From JBBDWJ01 sp040902925 (GTDB taxonomy: Bacteria > Acidobacteriota > Terriglobia > Bryobacterales > UBA6623), in NCBI GenBank assembly GCA_040902925.1, contig JBBDWJ010000223.1:1-19890 (forward strand): a DNA stretch of 19,890 bases, given 5' to 3'. Below the pieces are notes generated by a model. The model worked only from the letters and a program-made list of their open reading frames with translations. It did no database searches and had not been told where the DNA came from. The translations under genes were made by a program, and so were the position numbers. Position 1 is the first letter of the stretch; each line of letters opens with the position of its first letter. This document shows, one piece after another, positions 8,161-13,622 of the stretch.

Positions 8161-8198
8161 CTTCGCGGCACGGAACGATCCAGGATACTTCGCGGCAC
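8161..8198. repeat. 11-bp direct repeat in the divergent intergenic region
   Basis: CTTCGCGGCAC occurs at 8161-8171 and again at 8188-8198, 27 bp apart start to start, with partly matching sequence beyond each copy (CGGAAC and CAGTTC). The pair lies between the divergent sugar-acid enzyme gene and the YbjQ-like gene, so it could be a pair of regulator sites or a small duplication. Confidence 0.35.
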
Positions 8199-8267
8199 AG
8201 TTCGGCGCAATAGTCACTCCCCGCGCTGCCCGCGCCATCGTTCGCGCAGGGGCGACACTCGTGGCGC

Positions 8268-8276
8268 TGATATACT
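8268..8276 (+). promoter_or_regulatory. Extended -10 promoter element for the YbjQ-like gene
   Basis: TGATATACT fits the extended -10 pattern TGn-TATAAT with one mismatch. Transcription would start near 8283, about 35 nt before the GTG at 8318. No -35 hexamer is seen at the right distance, as is usual for extended -10 promoters. Confidence 0.4.
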
Positions 8277-8317
8277 CACGTTGTCATCGTAACTATTACC
8301 GAAGGGATGAAACCATA

Positions 8318-8638
8318 GTGGTCGTTACCACCACACCTACCATCGAAGGCAAGCAAATCGCCGAGTATCTCGGCATCGTCACCGGAGAAGCCATCATGGG
8401 CGCCAACGTGTTCAAGGACCTCTTCGCCGGGATTCGCGATATTGTCGGCGGGCGCTCCGCTACGTATGAAAAGGAGCTGTCCCGGGCGCGCCAGATCGCG
8501 TTAGAGGAGATGGAAGCCAACGCGGCGCAACGCGGGGCCAACGCCGTCGTTGGCGTTGACCTCGACTACGAAGTGCTCGGCGCCAACAGCGGGATGCTGA
8601 TGGTCAGCGCCAGCGGCACAGCCGTCAAGGTGCGCTAG
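8318..8638 (+). CDS. YbjQ-like UPF0145 family protein, 106 aa
   Basis: This is a small soluble protein of the YbjQ (heavy-metal-binding-like, UPF0145) family, which forms pentameric rings and has no established function. Family features are the TTPTIEGK start, the LGIVTGEAIMGANVFKD block, a central helix with YEKELSRAR, and the AQRGANAVVGVDLDYE block followed by MLMVSASGTAV. The GTG at 8318 gives the normal family length and begins VVVTTTPTIEGK. A GAAGGGA ribosome site lies about 10 nt upstream. The frame is open back to a GTG at 8261, but that start would add about 19 unrelated residues and would overlap the likely promoter. It is followed by a small membrane protein gene 83 bp later on the same strand. 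Confidence 0.88.
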   Translation: MVVTTTPTIEGKQIAEYLGIVTGEAIMGANVFKDLFAGIRDIVGGRSATYEKELSRARQIALEEMEANAAQRGANAVVGVDLDYEVLGANSGMLMVSASGTAVKVR

Positions 8639-8721
8639 GTCCTGGAAATGCGATCAGCCGCAAACACACGCCGGGGTACGGGCCGCGGAGGTAAAATGAA
8701 AGTGGAAGGAGGGAGCAAGTC

Positions 8722-8991
8722 ATGTCCCTCACAATTGTCACTTTCACCTATGGCCTGGTGGTGACTCTAGCCATCGGTCTTCTTTACAGATTCGGCGCGC
8801 TACGCTGGTATTGGCACGCGCTGGCAATAGCGGCCGCCCTCACGCTGGGGTCGCTCCCGATGCACGTGTTCGGACGGTGGGTTTCCCCGAATTTCGACCT
8901 CGTGCTCGGTGGCGGCATCGTGTTTATGCTGGTGTGGGGAGTTGCGGCGCCGTTTTTCCCGCGCCCTCATCTGCGCGTGCACCATCGCTGA
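8722..8991 (+). CDS. Small hydrophobic membrane protein, 89 aa
   Basis: I do not recognise the family. The sequence shows three hydrophobic segments, about residues 4-20, 29-46 and 56-75, with short basic or aromatic links and a basic His/Arg-rich C-terminus (RPHLRVHHR). It is therefore an inner-membrane protein with almost no soluble part. The start is very well supported: AAGGAGGG at 8706-8713 lies 8 nt before the ATG. A TAAAAT hexamer at 8692-8697 could be its -10 box, giving a leader of about 18 nt. Neighbours (YbjQ-like protein upstream, ABC permease downstream) do not suggest a role. Confidence 0.72.
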   Translation: MSLTIVTFTYGLVVTLAIGLLYRFGALRWYWHALAIAAALTLGSLPMHVFGRWVSPNFDLVLGGGIVFMLVWGVAAPFFPRPHLRVHHR

Positions 8992-9303
8992 CCGCGGCGC
9001 ACGATCATCGGGATCGCTAGCCCGCCGTTGAGCGATTGAGCCAGGGCCGGGGATCGTTGTCGCTCTTCCGCGACGCCTTCGAGCCGCGGAGAACCGTGCC
9101 GCCTGTTTCGCGACTGGGTGGCCGGCGCGCACATGGCTCCCCTCCGAAGCTGTTGCCCAAGTGGAGTCAGCTATCGGGAAGGGTCAGGCCGGCATGCCCT
9201 GCGCCCGAAGCAGCCTGACGCACCTGATAAAATGGCGGGCCATGGGTTCGCCATTTCCGTCTTCGTTTGACCCGCTATCTCGCCTGGGCCGGCCTCGCGA
9301 TTC
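8992..9303. other. Gene-poor stretch of 312 bp upstream of the ABC permease
   Basis: No recognisable conserved protein is encoded here. It contains an extended -10 element at 9225-9233 and the start of a 47-codon ORF (9242-9385) described separately. No remnant of an ABC ATPase or sugar-binding protein could be read in any frame, although such genes usually precede RbsC-type permeases. Confidence 0.45.
9225..9233 (+). promoter_or_regulatory. Extended -10 promoter element upstream of the ABC permease
   Basis: TGATAAAAT matches TGn-TATAAT with one mismatch. It predicts a transcription start near 9240, i.e. almost at the ATG at 9242. No good -35 box is present 16-18 bp upstream. Confidence 0.35.
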
Positions 9304-9385
9304 GTGGCTGCGCGGAAGCATGGTTCGGCGGTCTGCCTCGCCCTCCGTCACAGCAAAAATTCCAGAACCCGGGTCGGCGCGGTGA
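9242..9385 (+). CDS. Possible leaderless leader ORF, 47 codons, overlapping the permease
   Basis: The ATG at 9242 is about 2 nt after the start predicted by the TGATAAAAT box, so it could be translated without a leader. The ORF ends in TGA at 9383-9385, which overlaps by GTGA the GTG at 9382 in the permease frame, a classic coupling arrangement. The translation is Ser/Arg/Pro-rich and resembles nothing known to me. The geometry is suggestive, but chance is quite possible. Confidence 0.2.
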   Translation: MGSPFPSSFDPLSRLGRPRDSWLRGSMVRRSASPSVTAKIPEPGSAR

Positions 9386-10314
9386 AGAGTCTCGGCCCGC
9401 TGCTCGGCCTCGGAGCGGTTTACCTGGTTTTCTGCCTGTGGGCCGGCGAGGCGTTCTATTCGAGCTTCAACAGCGTCACCGTGCTGACGCAAAGCGTCAT
9501 CGTAGCCGCCGGCGCGCTCGGCATGACGCTGATCATCATCGCGGGCGGCATCGATCTCAGCGTTGGCTCGGTCATCGCGCTCTCGACCGTCGTGGTGGCA
9601 CGTCTGCTCGAGGGCGGTGCTTCGCCGTGGACCGCGGCGTTTTTCGGGATCGCCGTCGGCGCCCTGTGCGGAGCCGCCAATGGCTTGCTGATCACGAAGC
9701 TCAAGCTGGTGCCTTTCATCATCACGCTCGGAACGCTGCTGATCTTCCGCGGCGCGGCGACGGGCATTGCCCATGAGCAGAAAATTGACGCCCCGATCAC
9801 CTGGCTCAACAACATGCTGGCAAAGTTTCCCGAGCCGGCTTGGCTGATCGTCGCCCCGGGCGTCTGGCTGACCGTGCTGCTCGCGGTCGTCGTCGCGCTG
9901 CTGTTGCGCAACACTATCCTTGGGCGTCACATCTACGCCATCGGGTCGAACGAAAACGCCGCCCGCATCTGTGGAGTGCGCGTCGAGCGGATGAAATTCT
10001 ACATCTACACTCTGGGTGGATTGCTGACAGGATTCGCGGGTCTGATGCAATTCAGCAGGCTGACCGTCGGCGATCCCACAGCGGCCCGCGGCATGGAGCT
10101 CGACATCATCGCGGCGGTCGTGATCGGCGGAGGCAGCCTGCAAGGCGGCGAAGGCACCGTGGTCGGTTCGCTGGCAGGCGCGATGCTCATGGCGGTAATT
10201 CGCAACGGCCTAAGCATGCAAGGCGTGCCCAACTGGGTGCAGGACGTACTGACAGGAGCGATTATCGTAACTGCCGTGGCAATCGACCGCTTGCGTCACC
10301 GAAGCCAGACCTAG
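9304..10314 (+). CDS. ABC transporter permease, RbsC/branched-sugar type (BPD_transp_2)
   Basis: This is an inner-membrane permease of the ribose/xylose/galactose import group. Hallmarks are GMTLIIIAGGIDLSVGS early in the chain, LVPFIITLGTLLIFRG, the cytoplasmic coupling segment GSNENAARICGVRVERMKF, and the C-terminal ELDIIAAVVIGGGSLQGGEG. Eight or more hydrophobic segments are visible. The GTG at 9304 gives 336 aa; a GTG at 9382 gives 310 aa starting MKSLGPLLGLG, directly before the first membrane segment, and is at least as likely. Neither has a clear Shine-Dalgarno. The ATPase and periplasmic sugar-binding protein that normally accompany this permease are absent on both sides, so it is an orphan here; it may be completed by parts encoded elsewhere. 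Substrate unknown. Confidence 0.88.
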   Translation: MAARKHGSAVCLALRHSKNSRTRVGAVKSLGPLLGLGAVYLVFCLWAGEAFYSSFNSVTVLTQSVIVAAGALGMTLIIIAGGIDLSVGSVIALSTVVVARLLEGGASPWTAAFFGIAVGALCGAANGLLITKLKLVPFIITLGTLLIFRGAATGIAHEQKIDAPITWLNNMLAKFPEPAWLIVAPGVWLTVLLAVVVALLLRNTILGRHIYAIGSNENAARICGVRVERMKFYIYTLGGLLTGFAGLMQFSRLTVGDPTAARGMELDIIAAVVIGGGSLQGGEGTVVGSLAGAMLMAVIRNGLSMQGVPNWVQDVLTGAIIVTAVAIDRLRHRSQT

Positions 10315-10324
10315 CGCCGCCTTC

Positions 10325-10379
10325 GCAAAACGCAAAATTTCAGGCCGGCCGCGTTAGGCGGGTAAATTTTGCCTTTTGC
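10325..10379 (+). terminator. 16-bp inverted repeat stem-loop after the permease gene
   Basis: The arm at 10325-10340 and the arm at 10364-10379 are inverted copies over 16 bp with one mismatch, separated by 23 nt. It begins 10 bp after the permease stop and is followed on the plus strand by T-rich sequence. It fits a transcription terminator for the plus-strand gene, and could also stop transcripts from the convergent pyruvate kinase gene. The stem is A/T-rich and the loop long, so efficiency is uncertain. Confidence 0.5.
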
Positions 10380-10436
10380 CTTTTGCACTTTGCCTTTTGC
10401 CTTACGCCTTTCTCTTTTCCCTTTCCTCTTTTGCCC
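10367..10436. repeat. Degenerate 7-bp tandem repeat, about ten units of TTTTGCC
   Basis: Ten consecutive 7-bp units run in register from 10367 to 10436: two exact TTTTGCC copies, then TTTTGCA, CTTTGCC, TTTTGCC, TTACGCC, TTTCTCT, TTTCCCT, TTCCTCT and TTTGCCC. Divergence increases toward the pyruvate kinase end. The array is strongly pyrimidine-biased on the plus strand, fills the gap between two convergent genes, and overlaps the right arm of the stem-loop. Period-7 tandem repeats of this sort are known in intergenic DNA of several bacterial groups. Confidence 0.75.
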
Positions 10437-10440
10437 TTCC

Positions 10441-11874
10441 CTAAGAGTGAGCATCCTCGCCAATGCGATGCAGCTTGATCAGGTCCGTCTTGCCGCGGAC
10501 CTCAAACGGCGTGCCGGCCACAATGCAGATCAGGTCGCCCTTCTGGACCCAATGGAGATCGACCACCATCGACTGCACGATTGTTACGAGTTCATCAATG
10601 TCGCGAACCTGCTCGATGATTCTGGCGCGCACTCCCCAAAGCAGTTTCATCCGCTGGCAAACCGCCTGGTGGCGCGACAGGCCCAGGATCAAGCAGTTCG
10701 GGCGGTATTTGGAAACAAGCCTCGCGGTGTAGCCGCTTTCGGTGTAGACGACGATGTAGCGCGCGTCGAGTTCCTGCGCGAGACGCGCGGCGCTGCGAGC
10801 TACTTCACTAGACAGGTCGCCATCGGCGCTGGGCGCCCGCCTCAACATTAGTTCCGCGCGCGGCAGGTGCTCTTCGGCCGCCTCGATAATGAGCGCCATC
10901 GTTCGGACCGACTCCAGCGGGTACTTTCCCACGGCGGTCTCCCCGGAAAGCATCAGCGCATCGGAGCCATCGAGCACGGCGTTGGCCACATCGCTGGCTT
11001 CGGCGCGCGTCGGCGAAGGGTCGCGAATCATCGACTCGAGCATCTGGGTCGCCGTGATGGCCGGAATGCGCATCTGCGCGGCCTCTTCGAGGATTCGCTT
11101 CTGCGCCATCGGCACTTTCCATGGCGACAGCTCCACGCCCAGGTCGCCCCGTGCCACCATAACGGCGTCCGTCGTCTTCAGCAGATCGGTCAGGTGATCG
11201 AGCGCCTGCGGTTTTTCGATTTTGGCGATCACGTGGGCATCGGCGCCGTGCTGCTTGATGAGTTTCTTCGTCAGCCGGATGTCTTCCGCGCGGCGCACAA
11301 ACGACTGCGCAATGTAGTCGACGTGGTGAGACAGCGCGAACAGCAAGTCCTTTTTGTCCTTCTCGGTGATGGAAGGAATCTTGAGCGCGGCGCCCGGAAC
11401 GTTGACGCCCTTGCGCTCGCCCAGTGCGCCGTCGTTAAGAATTTCGCAGATCACGTCTCCGCCATCCGTCTTCTGGACGCGGAGCTCGATCTTCCCATCG
11501 GCAAGCAAGACGCGATCGCCGGCCTTGACGTCACTCGCCAAGTGCGGATAATCGATACTCACCCGCTTGGAGCTGCCGGTCACGGTCCGGTTGGTCAGCG
11601 TGAGCGCGCGCCCGGCTTTGAGTTCGACCGCTTCACCGCCGGCGAGCTTCCCGGTGCGAATTTTTGGCCCCTGCAAGTCGGCCACGATTGGCACCATCCG
11701 GTCGCGGTCACGCCCTGCCTCGCGCACGAGCTGAATCGTGCGCGCGTGCTCCTCGTGCGAGCCGTGAGAAAAATTGATGCGCACCGCGTTCATGCCGGCG
11801 TCGAGTAGCTTGCCGATCATCTCCGGAGTTCCCGAAGCCGGCCCGAGCGTGCAAAGAATTTTGGTTTTTCGCAT
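10441..11874 (-). CDS. pyk: Pyruvate kinase, 477 aa
   Basis: Catalyses phosphoenolpyruvate + ADP to pyruvate + ATP, the last step of glycolysis, in the cytoplasm. The sequence shows the A/B barrel start MRKTKILCTLGP, the nucleotide and phosphate residues RINFSHGS (32-39), the B domain at about residues 70-170, the catalytic Lys218 in AKIEKP, the metal-ligand motif MVARGDLGVE (239-248), TATQMLESM (274-282) and a complete C-terminal allosteric domain ending FEVRGKTDLIKL. Length is normal for a bacterial enzyme without the extra PEP-utiliser domain. The ATG at 11874 was chosen because MRKTKILCTLGP is the usual N-terminus; the frame stays open to 11922 but would add 16 unrelated residues. No strong Shine-Dalgarno is seen. 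It follows the carbinolamine dehydratase gene after 175 bp on the same strand. Confidence 0.96.
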   Translation of the reverse strand: MRKTKILCTLGPASGTPEMIGKLLDAGMNAVRINFSHGSHEEHARTIQLVREAGRDRDRMVPIVADLQGPKIRTGKLAGGEAVELKAGRALTLTNRTVTGSSKRVSIDYPHLASDVKAGDRVLLADGKIELRVQKTDGGDVICEILNDGALGERKGVNVPGAALKIPSITEKDKKDLLFALSHHVDYIAQSFVRRAEDIRLTKKLIKQHGADAHVIAKIEKPQALDHLTDLLKTTDAVMVARGDLGVELSPWKVPMAQKRILEEAAQMRIPAITATQMLESMIRDPSPTRAEASDVANAVLDGSDALMLSGETAVGKYPLESVRTMALIIEAAEEHLPRAELMLRRAPSADGDLSSEVARSAARLAQELDARYIVVYTESGYTARLVSKYRPNCLILGLSRHQAVCQRMKLLWGVRARIIEQVRDIDELVTIVQSMVVDLHWVQKGDLICIVAGTPFEVRGKTDLIKLHRIGEDAHS

Positions 11875-12049
11875 GATCCGTATTGAATTGCCCGAGCGTA
11901 CCTGTCTTGTCACGCGCGGCAACTATCCTATCGGCATCCTGGACCAACCCTTGCAGCAAGGCGATGGGCGCGCCGCAATTTACCGGCCTGCCCGCGTCGA
12001 GATCCTCCTCGACGAATCGCCCGTCTCTAAAAACTAGATGGGTTGCAAA

Positions 12050-12352
12050 TCAGCCGGCCAGCTTCGTGGCGATAGCTTCCATCGCCGTGGCAAGCTCGAA
12101 ATCCTTCTCGGTAATGCCCCCAGCGTCGTGGGTGGTCAAATCGACCGTGACGCGGTTCCAGACGTTGGACCACTCGGGGTGATGCGCGCGCGCCTCGGCC
12201 TGAACGGCGGCCGCGGCCATGAATCCAAAAGCATGAACGAAGTCGGCGAACTTGTACTCGCGATGAAGCTTTCCCTGCGAAATACTCCAGCCCGGCAGCT
12301 TGGCGAGCTTGTTTTCCATTTCGGCTTCCGGCAGTTTCGCGACTTTCGCCAT
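12050..12352 (-). CDS. Pterin-4a-carbinolamine dehydratase (PCD/DCoH family), 100 aa
   Basis: The enzyme dehydrates 4a-hydroxytetrahydrobiopterin, the by-product of aromatic amino acid hydroxylases, allowing pterin recycling. At 100 aa it is the standard single-domain size. The signature EARAHHPEWSNVWNRVTV (53-70) carries the catalytic His57-His58-Pro59 and Trp61, followed by LTTHDAGGITEKD (72-84) with His75-Asp76. A short GGGG-type ribosome site precedes the ATG. It starts 27 bp after the stop of the TPR protein gene on the same strand, so it probably belongs to the kinase-TPR transcript. No phenylalanine hydroxylase lies in the window; in bacteria without one, PCDs may serve molybdopterin or other pterin chemistry. 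Confidence 0.92.
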   Translation of the reverse strand: MAKVAKLPEAEMENKLAKLPGWSISQGKLHREYKFADFVHAFGFMAAAAVQAEARAHHPEWSNVWNRVTVDLTTHDAGGITEKDFELATAMEAIATKLAG

Positions 12353-12379
12353 ACCCCATCTTAGCGCGCCGGACGCCGT

Positions 12380-13609
12380 TCATCGCACGTGCTCTGCGCG
12401 GTAAGGAATCTGCAACAATTCGCGGGCCTCGCCCCGGGAATCCGCGAAGTCCTCCAACCCGAGCACTTGCTGATACTGTTTCACTGCCCTGTCACGCTGC
12501 CCCATCACGTCGTAAGTCTTCCCAAGTTCGAGAAACGACACGACACGCGCGTGGCTGGGAAGATTCGGCTGGCTCAAAGCCTGCTCGAAACGCTCAATGG
12601 AGGCTTGCATATCCCCCTTTTGACGCAACGCGGCCCCCAGACGATTGAGCACGGTCGCCGGCGGCAGCCGTTCGTAGCGGTCCCGGCTGCCCTGAACCTT
12701 GCGCAGAACGTCATCGTAAATCGTCAACGCCGCTTCAGGCCGTCTCATCAGCAAGGCCAGGCCGCCCATATCGAGATGCACCAGATAGTTCTGCGGATAG
12801 CGCTTGAGAAGCGTGGATAGCTCGTCAAACGCCTCCTGGAAGCGCCGCTCGCGCGTATAAATCAACGCCAGAAGAACGCGAGCGTCGTCGGCGAAAATTT
12901 CCGACCGATCGGCCGTCAGGCGCAGTTGCTCTCGGCCGCGTTCTTTTTGCCCGCAATGCCCCAGCAGGCAGGCCATCCAGCGGGTTCCCCATCCGAGGCT
13001 GCCGGTCACGTAGTGGAAAACGCCAGTGGTCAGATACGCATCGTAGAGCTTCGGATACCGGTCCAGCAGTTCCCTGTGATAGCGGTTGCTCTTGCTTCCG
13101 GCGCGGAACGAGGCCCACCAGGCGCGCTTTAGCGAAGCGTCAAAGCTGGCGATGTTCTGGTAGGCCATGCCGAGCAGGAACAGCGCGCGCGGATCGTCCG
13201 GTTTCTTGACCAGCAGGGCGCGGGCTTTTTCCACGGCGAGATCACTGGCTTCACGAAAAAGCCGCTCGGCTTGCGGGTCGACCTCCGGCGTATAGCGCGG
13301 GCTCTCGGCGAAAAAATCGGACGCGGCAAACCGATCGATGCTCAATTCCTGTTTGACGACCAGTTCCTGCAGCCAGTAAGTCTTGGCTAAAAAAGCGTAG
13401 CCCACCGGATCGTCAGGTCTCTCGCGGATGAGCGCCTCATACTCGGCGATGGCGCGGTCGTGCTCGAGGCTGTAGACAGCTTGCAGCCCCCGCTTCAAGC
13501 GAGGCAGCTCCTGCGGCGAAAAAATCGGAGGTTGTTGGGCCCGGGCGCCGGAAACCAGCACAACAAAAGCGACGGCGCTAAGAAGTTTTCGGGCCATTTC
13601 ACGCGCCAT
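12380..13609 (-). CDS. Exported TPR-repeat protein, 409 aa
   Basis: The N-terminus is a signal peptide: a basic start (ARKLL), a hydrophobic core (SAVAFVVLVSG), and an ARA-QQ cleavage site near residue 24. The mature chain is almost wholly helical tetratricopeptide repeats, clear around residues 45-85, 235-290 and 300-395 (for example RRFQEAFDELSTLLKRYPQNY). It should therefore be periplasmic and mediate protein contacts. A second ATG at 13597 gives a slightly shorter signal peptide and is an equal start candidate; neither has a strong Shine-Dalgarno. The start lies only 13 bp after the stop of the histidine kinase gene, so the two are very likely co-transcribed. The partner and function are unknown. 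Confidence 0.8.
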   Translation of the reverse strand: MAREMARKLLSAVAFVVLVSGARAQQPPIFSPQELPRLKRGLQAVYSLEHDRAIAEYEALIRERPDDPVGYAFLAKTYWLQELVVKQELSIDRFAASDFFAESPRYTPEVDPQAERLFREASDLAVEKARALLVKKPDDPRALFLLGMAYQNIASFDASLKRAWWASFRAGSKSNRYHRELLDRYPKLYDAYLTTGVFHYVTGSLGWGTRWMACLLGHCGQKERGREQLRLTADRSEIFADDARVLLALIYTRERRFQEAFDELSTLLKRYPQNYLVHLDMGGLALLMRRPEAALTIYDDVLRKVQGSRDRYERLPPATVLNRLGAALRQKGDMQASIERFEQALSQPNLPSHARVVSFLELGKTYDVMGQRDRAVKQYQQVLGLEDFADSRGEARELLQIPYRAEHVR

Positions 13610-13622
13610 AACAATTAGACGG

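Noticed and set aside
9184..10143. Minus-strand ORF (319 codons) opposite the ABC permease
   Set aside because: The translation is Asp/Arg/His-rich low-complexity sequence typical of antisense frames, and the permease on the other strand is unambiguous.
10367..10436. CRISPR-like array
   Set aside because: The units are 7 bp, contiguous and degenerate, with no spacers and no cas genes in the window.
10867..11808. Plus-strand ORF (313 codons) opposite pyruvate kinase
   Set aside because: Antisense shadow of a fully conserved enzyme; no ribosome site or domain.
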